Notes: generated from the sequence alone by a model not told the origin. A stretch of DNA of 42,283 nucleotides from a bacterium (GCA_017482685.1 JAFUMP010000015.1:1-42283); one strand, 5' to 3'. Numbered from the stretch's first letter, positions 1 through 7,542 are shown. Program-made: numbers and translations.

Positions 1-1
1 A

Positions 2-403
2 ATTAGTAGTATCCAATCAACAAACTATGCAAAAAGTTATAACAACAATTTTAAAGGACTTTGGGGAAATGTTATTAACAGCACCTACTTAGGAGAAGAT
101 GTAATGTATGGTGGCGAAGTTTCAGTTTCTCGATACAAAGATGTACAAGAATACTTTCCTTTTAGTGATGAAACTCCTGAAATGACCAAAGAAGCAATAG
201 AACATCATAAATATAATGAATCTTCAACAGCACCGTATACATCTGCTACTGCAGTTGAAATTACAGCTAAAATAATGCCAAAATTAGCTATTACTGCACA
301 AGAATTTATAGATTATATAACAAATTCTTTCGGCAAAGAATTCTTTAAAGAACGAATTGAGTCAAAACTTACAAAAGCAAATCTAACAAAATATATTAAA
401 TAA
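2..403 (+). CDS. 5'-truncated FKG-motif small protein, function unknown
   Basis: The reading frame is open from position 2 to the TAA at 401-403, so the gene runs off the left edge; an internal ATG at 104 is not needed as the start. Upstream of that ATG the frame encodes NNNFKGLWG (41-67). An N-terminal NFKG signature also appears in the unrelated protein at 15171. The rest is a mixed, soluble-looking sequence with no signal peptide, membrane segment or catalytic motif that I recognise. Since such signatures sit near the N-terminus, the true start is probably just outside the window. A strong hairpin terminator follows directly. I cannot assign a function. Confidence 0.7.
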   Translation: MSSIQSTNYAKSYNNNFKGLWGNVINSTYLGEDVMYGGEVSVSRYKDVQEYFPFSDETPEMTKEAIEHHKYNESSTAPYTSATAVEITAKIMPKLAITAQEFIDYITNSFGKEFFKERIESKLTKANLTKYIK

Positions 404-430
404 AAAAAGAGCCATTGGCTCTTTTTTTAT
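403..430. terminator. Bidirectional rho-independent terminator
   Basis: A short perfect stem (agagcca/tggctct) is flanked by A-rich sequence on the left and T-rich sequence on the right. It lies between two convergent genes, the FKG-motif protein and the symporter, and can serve both strands. Confidence 0.85.
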
Positions 431-450
431 TATTACAATTCATTAGTTTA

Positions 451-1776
451 TTAATTAATAACCTCATTATATTCTTCTGGATTATTTAATAAATCATAGT
501 TAATTTCATTTTCATTATCAGCAATAGCTGCTGCCACAACAGCATCAGATGTCACGTTAACAAGAGTTCTCATCATATCAGTAATTCTTTCGATTGTAAA
601 CAAGAACGCAAAACCTGCTACTAACTCTTCAGGAGTTAACCCCATACCATTAAGAACTAATGCTATAGTGATAATACCTGCACCAGGAATACCTGCACAA
701 GTACTTGAAGCAACAATTGCTAGTAAACAAATTTGTACTACTAAGAACGGAGTTAAAGCAACACCATAAGCTTGTGCTAAGAAAATTACTGCCACAACTT
801 GTAAAAGAGCAGTTCCATCCATATTAAGAGTTGCTCCTAAAGGTATTACAAAACTTGTAACTTTATGAGAAATACCTCTTTTTTCACAACAAGCGATTGT
901 CAAAGGTAAAGTAGCAGAAGAACTTGCTGTACCAAAAGCTACCATCATAGCTTCTGCAATCGCTGCATAAAGCATCCAAATAGGTACTTTTGAGAATATT
1001 CTTAAGAAAATAGGAAATACTACAAACAATTGTATTGCAAAACCTAGAGCTAAAACTCCTAAATATTTAGAAATTGTTGTAAATATTTCTACACCAAAAG
1101 CAGATACTGCAACTGCAGTCAAAGCAAACACACCAGGCGCAGCAAAACACATAATCCAATCAGTTATTTTCATTGTAGCTGCAAATATTGATTCAAAGAA
1201 TGAAACAAAAGGTCTATTTATTTCACCAACTTTAGCTAATGCTACAGAGAAAAATACTGCAAATACTAAAATTGGAACCATATCACCAGCAGCAATAGAT
1301 GCTAATGGATTTTTAGGAATAAATCCTAGTATAATATTTAAAAGATTTCCTTTTTGAGTCTCGATTGTAGCTGCAACATGAGCTTGTACATCTGTTGCAA
1401 CGTCAGTATTAATAAACGAAGAAGCTCCTAGCCCTGGTTGAAACAATAAAGCTAAAGAAGCACCTAAAGTAACTGCAATTATTGTTAGAATTGCATAATA
1501 TAATACCATTTTTGAGCCAAGCTTACCAATTTGTTTGCTATCACTTACACTTGTAATACCAATCACAATTGCTGAAATTACTAATGGAATTACAACCATT
1601 TGAATTAATCTAATAAAAACTTGACCTATAAACGTAAATGTTGTCATTACAATAGGATTCGGATCCTTATGAAGCCATATACCAGCTATAACCCCAAGGA
1701 CAAGTCCTGCAAAAATATGCCAATTTCTTTTTAACCCTAATCCCAGAGCTATCAAAACTTGCATGTATAATTTCAT
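451..1776 (-). CDS. Dicarboxylate/amino acid:cation symporter (GltP/GltT/DctA family)
   Basis: At 441 residues this is the usual length for the DAACS family, which couples uptake of glutamate, aspartate or C4-dicarboxylates to Na+ or H+. Family hallmarks are visible: many hydrophobic helices, the serine-rich hairpin motif SSSATLP (residues 285-291), the NMDGT unwound-helix motif (318-322), the second hairpin around AGIPGAG (361-367), and the RTLVNVTSD region (403-411) that lines the substrate site. The start is supported by an AGAGAGG ribosome site 8 nt upstream. A sigma70-like promoter lies just upstream (1812-1840). The gene stands alone, with convergent or divergent neighbours. Motifs do not separate glutamate/aspartate from dicarboxylate specificity, so no symbol is given. 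Confidence 0.93.
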   Translation of the reverse strand: MKLYMQVLIALGLGLKRNWHIFAGLVLGVIAGIWLHKDPNPIVMTTFTFIGQVFIRLIQMVVIPLVISAIVIGITSVSDSKQIGKLGSKMVLYYAILTIIAVTLGASLALLFQPGLGASSFINTDVATDVQAHVAATIETQKGNLLNIILGFIPKNPLASIAAGDMVPILVFAVFFSVALAKVGEINRPFVSFFESIFAATMKITDWIMCFAAPGVFALTAVAVSAFGVEIFTTISKYLGVLALGFAIQLFVVFPIFLRIFSKVPIWMLYAAIAEAMMVAFGTASSSATLPLTIACCEKRGISHKVTSFVIPLGATLNMDGTALLQVVAVIFLAQAYGVALTPFLVVQICLLAIVASSTCAGIPGAGIITIALVLNGMGLTPEELVAGFAFLFTIERITDMMRTLVNVTSDAVVAAAIADNENEINYDLLNNPEEYNEVIN

Positions 1777-1811
1777 AAATTATCCTCTCTTTCAAACTTT
1801 ATAACTCATAT

Positions 1812-1840
1812 ATTGTACTATTTTTCTTTAAAAATAACAA
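1812..1840 (-). promoter_or_regulatory. Sigma70-like promoter of the symporter, with overlapping dyad
   Basis: On the minus strand TTGTTA (1835-1840) and TACAAT (1812-1817) are separated by 17 bp. The -35 overlaps a perfect 8-bp dyad, AAAATAAC (1831-1838) and GTTATTTT (1848-1855), which could be an operator or a hairpin. ATAACTC (1801-1807) can instead pair with GAGTTAT (1841-1847), which forms the loop of that dyad. Confidence 0.5.
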
Positions 1841-1884
1841 GAGTTATGTTATTTTCTACAAATTAAATTTATAAATGAAATCAT

Positions 1885-1912
1885 TTACAAACACCAAAAA
1901 ATATTGTATAAT
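1885..1912 (+). promoter_or_regulatory. Putative promoter of the WYD-repeat protein gene
   Basis: TTACAA (1885-1890) and a perfect TATAAT (1907-1912) are separated by 16 bp. They lie about 40 bp upstream of the start codon at 1952, which has its own AGGAGG ribosome site. Confidence 0.5.
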
Positions 1913-1951
1913 TGACTTGTCTTTTATTGGTAGTGTTTATTAGGAGGTTTT

Positions 1952-2338
1952 ATGAAAGAAGAGTTTACAACAAATGCCAGAAGATGGTATGACAGAGATC
2001 CAGTTTTGTCTTCTGCAATGAAAACCTTAGAAGAGTCTGATGATGAAACTCAGATTAAAATTGCTCTTAACTTGATTAAAATTATTACAGAACACAATAT
2101 TTCTAACTCAGAATATGAATCTGTTGAAGACATTGTATCAGCGACTGAAGATATCTTAGAAACAACAAAAAAAGGACGTTGGTACGATTTAGATAGCACT
2201 TTAAGAACTGCTATTACATTACTTCAAAATTGTCCTGATTCCACTCGTAGTGTTATTGCTAAAGAAATGGCTAAAAATGTTATCGAAATTATTAAAAAAG
2301 AAGAAGATGACGAAGATGATGAAATTTCAGAAGAATAG
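1952..2338 (+). CDS. Small acidic protein with a duplicated WYD repeat, function unknown
   Basis: 128 residues, started by an excellent AGGAGG site 7 nt before the ATG. The protein contains two related segments. The first opens RRWYDRDPVLSSAM (residues 10-23) and the second GRWYDLDSTLRTAI (about 75-88); each continues into a helical stretch rich in I, L and K. This indicates an internal duplication of a ~35-residue alpha-helical module. The last ~15 residues are almost all Asp and Glu. There is no signal peptide or membrane segment, so it is probably cytosolic. A strong hairpin with a T-run follows at 2371. The family is unknown to me beyond this repeat, and I infer no function. Confidence 0.85.
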   Translation: MKEEFTTNARRWYDRDPVLSSAMKTLEESDDETQIKIALNLIKIITEHNISNSEYESVEDIVSATEDILETTKKGRWYDLDSTLRTAITLLQNCPDSTRSVIAKEMAKNVIEIIKKEEDDEDDEISEE

Positions 2339-2370
2339 TTTTTAAAACTAGCAAAAAATAAATTTACAGG

Positions 2371-2412
2371 TTTTCCTAATATTAGATACAAACTAATGTT
2401 AGGAAAATTTTT
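2371..2412 (+). promoter_or_regulatory. 15-bp hairpin overlapping the next gene's ribosome site (terminator/attenuator-like)
   Basis: Arms 2371-2385 and 2393-2407 pair over 15 positions with one G-U pair and a 7-nt loop, followed by five Ts and at once the ATG at 2413. It has the form of a rho-independent terminator for the gene ending at 2338. Its 3' arm also contains the only Shine-Dalgarno-like sequence (AGGA, 2401-2404) of the following gene, which would be sequestered in read-through RNA. Confidence 0.7.
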
Positions 2413-2622
2413 ATGAAACCTATTAAAAACTTTAAACCAACAATCAAAAAAATGTCTATCCCCAAAAAAATCAATAATCTAGCTGAAAAAATCAAGCAAA
2501 GATTAGAAAATAACATTCTTGAAAGGCAACCAAAGCAAGATTATCTTGATTTGTCATTAGAAGAAACCTATGGCATTTATAGGGTTGGTAACAAATTTGT
2601 AAAATCAATTCTTCCTAGATAA
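2413..2622 (+). CDS. Small basic protein, function unknown
   Basis: 69 residues, very rich in Lys and Arg in the first half (MKPIKNFKPTIKKMSIPKK) and ending SILPR. No membrane segment or known domain is evident. The ATG directly follows the T-run of the hairpin at 2371-2412, so the ribosome site AGGA is buried in the hairpin stem. The gene converges on the helicase gene, with stops only a base apart. It is probably a real small gene, because the length of open frame and the hairpin context are unusual for noise, but there is no homology evidence. It could be nucleic-acid binding by charge alone; that is speculation. Confidence 0.5.
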   Translation: MKPIKNFKPTIKKMSIPKKINNLAEKIKQRLENNILERQPKQDYLDLSLEETYGIYRVGNKFVKSILPR

Positions 2623-4917
2623 TTAATCAATATCAATAGGACTTCTTTGAATCATCTCAATAGCTTCACGAGCCGTAAAGACTAAAGCTTCTGGAATATT
2701 TGATATTGTACAAAATTGTCTTAATACGTCAACGACACGTTTAAAACTTCTTACAACGTCACCTTCACCCATGTCAACTTCATCAATAATGCTTTCCCAT
2801 TCAGCACCATTCACCCACATTTCAATAAGCGGTGAATAAAATCCGTTTACATACATTGGGTCCTCGACATCATGATTTTTTTGTTTTTTATCTAAATCAC
2901 GTTTTATATCTTTAATTTTATTTAAGGTTTTACGCACTGTAGGTGATAAAGGTAGCTGAGAATACAAATCAGCCCTCATATCTTCTGTTGTAATAGCACA
3001 TACTACAGAAGCAAGCTCTGCTGGAGTTAAATTTTCTAAGACTCCAGAGAAAATTATTCTAGCTAAGAATAATTCATTTTCTGAACGTAATTGTGAAATT
3101 GTAATACCTTCTTCAGTTGGATAATCTTCTTTAATATATCCATAATCAAGAAGTACAGCTCTGTGCGCCAAAAACTTGTTCCAGAAAATATCTTTTTGTT
3201 TTTCAATTTCTTTATCTAAAGCTTTTTGTTTCTGCATATAACGAATAAGAACATCAATTGATTTCATGTGTTTTTTAAACAATTTACAAGTATCACATTC
3301 AAAAGAGTGCATTTTATTCAAAAGTTCTTTTGTTTTGTTTGAAAATTCTATAACCTCAGGGCTTAATGGCCTATTCTTTTTCTTTTCTTGTTTTTGTATA
3401 ACTTTAAGAGTTTTGCGGTTCTGTACGTATAAATCTCGAATTTTGTTATATTCTAAAATGTCTTCATTTGTACGTTTGCACCAACAAGTGAATGAATTAC
3501 ATTCATCAATTTTTTCTTGATTAAATTCTTTCAACATCAAAAGTGGCTCGATTCTTGAGTTAGAAGAAAAATACCCAAAACTTTTTAAAACAAGCTCTTT
3601 TGCTTCCTCTAAAGAAAATCTTTGAAGTAGATTTAATACCATAGAATAGCTAGGAGAAAATTTACTTTCCAAATCATTAGCGGGACTGAGTACAAGTTCT
3701 GCAACTTCTTCTGGAGTTTGGAAAGCTGATCCAATAATAGTTACATAACCAACTTCATCCATACCACGGCGTCCTGCACGACCAGACATTTGCAAAAATT
3801 CACTAGGCGTAAGTATTCTATGCCCACTATCAGTACGTTTACTAATTGAACTTATAACAGTTGAACGAGCAGGCATATTTATCCCTGCAGCTAGTGTTTC
3901 TGTAGCAAAAACAACTTTTATTAGCCCTTTTTGAAAAAGTTTTTCTACAAGAACTTTCCATCCAGGAAGTAGCCCTGCGTGGTGCGAAGCTACACCTTGA
4001 AGTAAGTATTCAATGTGTTTATTTTTATATAAGTAATAATTTTCTGCAATATATTCATCTATTATTTCACGAATTTGTTCTTGTTCTTGTTTAGTTACCA
4101 AACAAAGCTCTGCACATCTTTCCATTTGCTCATCACATTTTTTGCGAGAGAACGTAAAATAAATTGCAGGTAACATATCTTTTTCATGCAGACATCTAAC
4201 AACATCTTTAACTACAGATTTTTTTTGTACAACTTTTCCTCGTTTGAATTGTTTTTTTTCAGGTTTAATCTTTTTATTCAAAGTCCCATTTGGAGTCAAA
4301 AGTGGTAATATTGTATTTGGCTGAGATGAATCAAAATAAAAATATCTTAGTGGAACTGGACGAAAATCTGTATTAATTAATTCTGTTTTCGAATGAACTG
4401 TATTAATCCAATCTGTTAATTTATCGGCATTTGCTACTGTTGCAGAAAGTGCGATAATTTGAACATTTGTAGGACAATAAATAATACTTTCTTCCCAAAC
4501 TGTTCCTCGTTGTTCATCATTCATATAATGAACTTCGTCTAAAATAACATAGCCAACATCCCTTAAATTATCAGTAACAGAGCCAAAGTTAGTTCCATAA
4601 AGCATATTTCTAAAGACTTCGGTAGTCATTACTACAATTTGTGCGCCACGATTATGTGAAGTATCACCTGTAAGAAGTCCAACCTTATCTGCGCCATATT
4701 TTTCAGAAAAATCATTAAATTTCTGATTAGAAAGAGCTTTAAGTGGAGTTGTATAAAAAACTTTTTTCCCTTCTTTGAGTGCACAATGAATTGCATGTTG
4801 AGCTATAACGGTTTTACCAGCACCAGTTGGCGCACAAACTACAACACTTTTTTTATTAGAAATACACTCACAAGCTTCTTTTTGAAAATCATCCAGCTCA
4901 AATGGGAATTTGTACAT
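2623..4917 (-). CDS. Ski2/Mtr4-like DExH RNA helicase with DSHCT domain
   Basis: A 764-residue superfamily 2 helicase. Motif I is APTGAGKT (29-36), motif II DEVH (127-130), motif III SAT (158-160) and motif VI QMSGRAGRRG (376-385). The sequence HHAGLLPGWK (312-321) and the TLAAGINMPA block (341-350) are typical of the Ski2/Mtr4 group. The C-terminal ~100 residues resemble the DSHCT domain. Such proteins unwind RNA in an ATP-dependent way and often feed 3'-5' exonucleases; cyanobacteria and actinobacteria carry them. PNPase is encoded nearby (7562) but not in the same unit. The start has an AGAGG site 7 nt upstream. A role in RNA decay or ribosome maturation is inferred from family only. Confidence 0.93.
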   Translation of the reverse strand: MYKFPFELDDFQKEACECISNKKSVVVCAPTGAGKTVIAQHAIHCALKEGKKVFYTTPLKALSNQKFNDFSEKYGADKVGLLTGDTSHNRGAQIVVMTTEVFRNMLYGTNFGSVTDNLRDVGYVILDEVHYMNDEQRGTVWEESIIYCPTNVQIIALSATVANADKLTDWINTVHSKTELINTDFRPVPLRYFYFDSSQPNTILPLLTPNGTLNKKIKPEKKQFKRGKVVQKKSVVKDVVRCLHEKDMLPAIYFTFSRKKCDEQMERCAELCLVTKQEQEQIREIIDEYIAENYYLYKNKHIEYLLQGVASHHAGLLPGWKVLVEKLFQKGLIKVVFATETLAAGINMPARSTVISSISKRTDSGHRILTPSEFLQMSGRAGRRGMDEVGYVTIIGSAFQTPEEVAELVLSPANDLESKFSPSYSMVLNLLQRFSLEEAKELVLKSFGYFSSNSRIEPLLMLKEFNQEKIDECNSFTCWCKRTNEDILEYNKIRDLYVQNRKTLKVIQKQEKKKNRPLSPEVIEFSNKTKELLNKMHSFECDTCKLFKKHMKSIDVLIRYMQKQKALDKEIEKQKDIFWNKFLAHRAVLLDYGYIKEDYPTEEGITISQLRSENELFLARIIFSGVLENLTPAELASVVCAITTEDMRADLYSQLPLSPTVRKTLNKIKDIKRDLDKKQKNHDVEDPMYVNGFYSPLIEMWVNGAEWESIIDEVDMGEGDVVRSFKRVVDVLRQFCTISNIPEALVFTAREAIEMIQRSPIDID

Positions 4918-4990
4918 CTTAAAACCTCTTTCGATACTTATATTACTTTTATTATGACATAGATTTTACTAGTTGTGAATCCCATAATTA

Positions 4991-5131
4991 TTATTTTTCA
5001 TCTTCAGTATCTTCAACATCTTCAACCCAAATAAATATAACTGGCTTTTCATTAATAAAAGGATTTGTAGCCATTTTATCATATTGTTCTATTTTATGAT
5101 TAAGTATTTTAAAGAAAGACGAAATATTCAT
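4991..5131 (-). CDS. Possible 46-residue small protein, function unknown
   Basis: In the gap between the helicase and GGDEF genes, the minus strand has an open frame from an ATG at 5129-5131 to a TAA at 4991-4993. The product starts MNISSFFKILNHK, continues with a short hydrophobic stretch (PVIFIWV) and ends in an acidic tail. No ribosome site precedes the ATG. The amino acid composition, with its mixed hydrophobic core and acidic tail, looks protein-like rather than random, but there is no other support. Confidence 0.35.
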   Translation of the reverse strand: MNISSFFKILNHKIEQYDKMATNPFINEKPVIFIWVEDVEDTEDEK

Positions 5132-5151
5132 ATTTATATATTAAACAAATT

Positions 5152-5186
5152 AAAAAAACAGAAATTACCAATTAAGATAATTTCCG
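5152..5186 (-). terminator. Rho-independent terminator of the GGDEF gene
   Basis: A 9-bp stem with one mismatch (arms 5159-5167 and 5178-5186, 10-nt loop) is followed on the minus strand by a run of seven Ts. It lies just downstream of the stop at 5215. The right flank is also T-rich, so it may work in both directions. Confidence 0.7.
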
Positions 5187-5214
5187 TTTTTATTTATTAG
5201 ACTTTTGTACTAAA

Positions 5215-6087
5215 CTACATCTCTAAATTCATTTGAGAGAATTGAATAATCTTATTACGTCCTCTATGCTTTGCGTTATATAAAGCATGTTCAGCATATC
5301 TTATAATTGTATTCGCATCTTCATCAACATCAGGCATACAAGGATAAGTTGAAATACCTGCAGAAATAGTCACCTTATGTGCTTCTTCCTCTCCAGCAGG
5401 AATGAATTCCATTTTCTCAACCTCTCTTCTAAATCTTTCTCCGAACAAGAATGCGTTATCTTCTGAAGTGTTTGGTAATACTAATAAAAACTCTTCATCA
5501 CCATATCTAGTAACAATATCTTCTTTACGTGCCATTGCAACAAGTTTGTTAGCTATGTTTTTAAGAAGAATATCACCCCATTCATATCCATACATATCAT
5601 TTACAACTTTGAAATAATCTAAGTCAAATAATATGCAAGATAATTTTGTTGCATAACGTCTTGACCTAGAGATTTCTTGTTCCAAGCGCTCTTGAAGATA
5701 TTTTCTATTATGTAACCCTGTTAAATCATCAGTTGTACTAACTCTTTCTAGCTTATCTTTAAAATCTTTTATTTTTAGAAGAGCGTTAACTCTTATAACT
5801 AATTCTTCTTTATTTGTAGGATTTTCAATAAAGTCAAAGCCTTCAGATCTTACAATACAATCTCTTCTAGATTTACCAAAGAATAAAATCGGACAAGGGA
5901 ATTTATTTGTCATTAGCGCATCTTTTGCTAACTCAATATCGCTTACAATCATTAATGACGGATTAATAATTGCATAATCTTTCATTTGTTCAATCTTAGC
6001 ACTTCTAAATTCTGCTTCATCAATTTCAGAAAGCATTCCTTCAATTAATGGCATTGGCTCTGGTGAATAAATAACTATGTTATACAT
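5215..6087 (-). CDS. GGDEF-domain protein with receiver-like N-terminus and altered GDEEF site
   Basis: 290 residues. The first ~110 resemble a response-regulator receiver: a possible phosphoacceptor D50 in LMIVSDIEL, and an ENP in place of the usual conserved Lys-Pro, so it may be a pseudo-receiver. Residues ~118-285 are a GGDEF domain with TTDDLTGLHNR, DLDYFK (155-160) and ND-x-YG features. The inhibitory-site RxxD is present as RKED (187-190). The signature reads RYGDEEF (194-200), i.e. GDEEF instead of GGDEF/GGEEF, with the second Gly lost. Canonical members make c-di-GMP from two GTP; this one may be weak, inactive, or a binding protein. The start has a GAGGA site, and a good promoter lies upstream. 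No c-di-GMP effector is recognisable nearby. Confidence 0.9.
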   Translation of the reverse strand: MYNIVIYSPEPMPLIEGMLSEIDEAEFRSAKIEQMKDYAIINPSLMIVSDIELAKDALMTNKFPCPILFFGKSRRDCIVRSEGFDFIENPTNKEELVIRVNALLKIKDFKDKLERVSTTDDLTGLHNRKYLQERLEQEISRSRRYATKLSCILFDLDYFKVVNDMYGYEWGDILLKNIANKLVAMARKEDIVTRYGDEEFLLVLPNTSEDNAFLFGERFRREVEKMEFIPAGEEEAHKVTISAGISTYPCMPDVDEDANTIIRYAEHALYNAKHRGRNKIIQFSQMNLEM

Positions 6088-6127
6088 AAGCTCTTCCTCT
6101 TGTTTATTAAATCAACTCTCATCTGCT

Positions 6128-6156
6128 AGTATACAACATTCTCCAGCTTTTGTAAA
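6128..6156 (-). promoter_or_regulatory. Sigma70-like promoter of the GGDEF gene
   Basis: On the minus strand TTTACA (6151-6156) and TATACT (6128-6133), each one mismatch from consensus, are separated by exactly 17 bp. They lie 41 bp upstream of the start codon. Confidence 0.65.
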
Positions 6157-6255
6157 TCAAAAATAATACCTTTCAATACATATTAAACTTTAGGTGGAGA
6201 GAATTCATAATTTAATATAATTAATTTTTCAAGAAATAAGATTTATTATAATATT

Positions 6256-6588
6256 ATGGAAATTCGTGATAACAAAAATCTGTGTATATTTACCCCAATT
6301 AATCCTTGTTTAAGTCTTTATAAGATAAATAAGCTTATTGAAAAAATAAACAAAGAAGAGCGCAGATGCGCCATTGATTTAACTTACGTACAAGACTGCA
6401 CAATCGATTTTATTGAAAGCTTAAAAAACAATATTAATAAAGAAATTTCAATATTTAATATACCGTCTGACATTTTCGTTTTATTTAACATTATGAATAT
6501 TGATAAAACTGTAAAATTATTTGTATCAGAAAAAGATTTTGAAGAAGATTCACGACAGTTAATAAATAGAAAATTTAAAGTAATATAG
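6256..6588 (+). CDS. STAS-like domain protein
   Basis: 110 residues with the outline of a STAS (anti-sigma antagonist) fold. A hydrophobic strand leads to AIDLTYVQDCTIDFIESLKN (39-58), the place where STAS proteins have the D-L-s-x-v-x-x-i-D-S helix cap. A second strand, ISIFNIPS, and then NIDKTVKLFVSEKDFEE resemble the family end. The usual phosphorylatable Ser position is not clearly conserved (CTID). The sequence is diverged, so this is a fold-level guess. The start has no Shine-Dalgarno; TATAAT boxes lie at 6216-6221 and 6247-6252. It is divergent from the GGDEF gene, suggesting but not proving a shared signalling role. Confidence 0.6.
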   Translation: MEIRDNKNLCIFTPINPCLSLYKINKLIEKINKEERRCAIDLTYVQDCTIDFIESLKNNINKEISIFNIPSDIFVLFNIMNIDKTVKLFVSEKDFEEDSRQLINRKFKVI

Positions 6589-6605
6589 CATTATTTCTCT
6601 AGAAC

Positions 6606-6634
6606 TTGAAAAAAAAATATTTTTAAAATATAAT
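6606..6634 (+). promoter_or_regulatory. Near-consensus sigma70 promoter for the lytic transglycosylase leader
   Basis: TTGAAA (6606-6611), a 17-bp spacer and a perfect TATAAT (6629-6634) predict transcription from about 6641. This is roughly 216 nt upstream of the transglycosylase ATG. Confidence 0.7.
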
Positions 6635-6640
6635 GCTATT

Positions 6641-6856
6641 AATACAATTTCTGTATATCTATTTATCCAAGCCGGAGTGCGGGGAAAGTTAAGAAGGGTC
6701 GCCTAACAAGTTTGAGCAGAGGCTATAAAAATAAGGTTACTGTAAAAATTTAGGAAAGATGTTTTATCAAGAACCAAACGAGAACATAGCGAAACCGTAG
6801 GGAGGATTTACGAAATAATATGCAGAATCCAATTTACAATAACAACGAGGATTTCG
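6641..6856 (+). ncRNA. Long structured 5' leader (candidate riboswitch or regulatory RNA)
   Basis: Between a strong promoter and the transglycosylase ATG lies ~216 nt that is clearly more GC-rich than neighbouring intergenic DNA, mostly at 6669-6725 and 6786-6806. Local pairings can be drawn: GCCT with AGGC around 6701-6724, GGTT with AACC around 6735-6775, and a small GAT-GTTTT-ATC hairpin near 6759. Purine-rich unpaired blocks such as GGGGAAAG look like ligand-sensing junctions. Cell-wall hydrolases are classic targets of the ydaO-type c-di-AMP riboswitch, but I cannot find that motif's conserved GGGGTGAATC block. No Rfam class is assigned. Confidence 0.5.
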
Positions 6857-6864
6857 ATGATTAA
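6820..6864 (+). CDS. Possible 14-codon upstream ORF
   Basis: An ATG at 6820 preceded by GGAGG (6801-6805) opens a frame encoding MQNPIYNNNEDFDD. It ends with TAA at 6862-6864, overlapping the transglycosylase ATG (6857) in another frame. The overlap would permit translational coupling or control. It may be chance; spacing to the ribosome site is long (14 nt). Confidence 0.3.
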   Translation: MQNPIYNNNEDFDD

Positions 6865-7462
6865 AAAGATAGTCTTAACAGCTATTGCATTAGTATCATT
6901 CTTGGCAAGTGACGTACAAGCTGCAATTTCAGAAGAAATTGTAAAAGATAGCATTGTTAAACATTCTATTGAAATGGGGGTTGATCCTGCTTTAGCACTA
7001 AGTATTGCTAAAAAAGAATCTGGGTTTAAACACGAACTAAAAAGTCCTTATGGAGCAGTTGGAGTTTTTCAAGTATTACCATCAACCGCAAAAAAAATAG
7101 GATTTAATCCGTATTATTTAAACGATAATATAAAAGCAGGACTAACATATTACAAAATGATGTATAAAATGTTTGGCTCGACAGAACTCGCCCTTGCAGC
7201 TTATAACGCAGGCCCTGGTAATGTAAAAAAATATGGTGGAACAATCCCACCATTTAGAGAAACAAAGCGTTTTGTAAATGTTATTATGCAAGATTACCAA
7301 CATTTAAAAAACAATCCCGACCCAGCAATAGCAAAATATAACAAGAAAATTGCATTAGAAAAAGAAGCGGAATTAGTAAAACAACAAAAGGAATCAGATC
7401 TACCTGATTTAAAAGAAATTCCAGAAACAAGAAAAACAGATCCTGTAATGGAAATATTGTAA
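6857..7462 (+). CDS. Secreted SLT-type lytic transglycosylase (GH23-like)
   Basis: 201 residues. The N-terminus is a signal peptide (MIKK, hydrophobic core, VQA-AIS with cleavage after about A22). The SLT domain follows at ~25-140. The catalytic Glu is E54 in AKKESGF, followed by GAVGVFQVLPSTA (66-78) and AYNAGPGNV (115-123), the standard family-1 lytic transglycosylase motifs. It cleaves peptidoglycan glycan strands to 1,6-anhydromuramyl products in the periplasm. The C-terminal ~50 residues are charged and probably flexible. The start follows GAGG (6847-6850). It is preceded by a long leader and its own promoter and followed by a terminator, so it is monocistronic. Regulation at the leader RNA level is inferred. 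Confidence 0.93.
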   Translation: MIKKIVLTAIALVSFLASDVQAAISEEIVKDSIVKHSIEMGVDPALALSIAKKESGFKHELKSPYGAVGVFQVLPSTAKKIGFNPYYLNDNIKAGLTYYKMMYKMFGSTELALAAYNAGPGNVKKYGGTIPPFRETKRFVNVIMQDYQHLKNNPDPAIAKYNKKIALEKEAELVKQQKESDLPDLKEIPETRKTDPVMEIL

Positions 7463-7470
7463 GAAACCAA

Positions 7471-7503
7471 AAAGATGTACACAAAAATGTACATCTTTTT
7501 TTA
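7471..7503 (+). terminator. Terminator of the lytic transglycosylase gene
   Basis: A perfect 11-bp stem (7471-7481 with 7488-7498, 6-nt loop) is followed by a run of Ts, directly after the stop at 7462. Confidence 0.9.
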
Positions 7504-7504
7504 T

Positions 7505-7542
7505 ACAAAAAAATCGGGCTAAATTGAAAATTTAGCCCGATT
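7505..7542 (-). terminator. Terminator of pnp
   Basis: A perfect 12-bp GC-containing stem (7512-7523 with 7531-7542, 7-nt loop) is followed on the minus strand by a T-run, just downstream of the pnp stop at 7562. Confidence 0.9.

Noticed and set aside
104..403. Start of the first gene at the ATG 104
   Set aside because: The frame is open upstream to the window edge and encodes the NNNFKG signature expected near the N-terminus, so the gene is truncated instead.
6641..6856. Assignment of the leader to the ydaO c-di-AMP riboswitch
   Set aside because: The target gene fits, but the conserved GGGGTGAATC and CCGTCAGCTAACCTCG blocks are not present by eye, so I left the class open.
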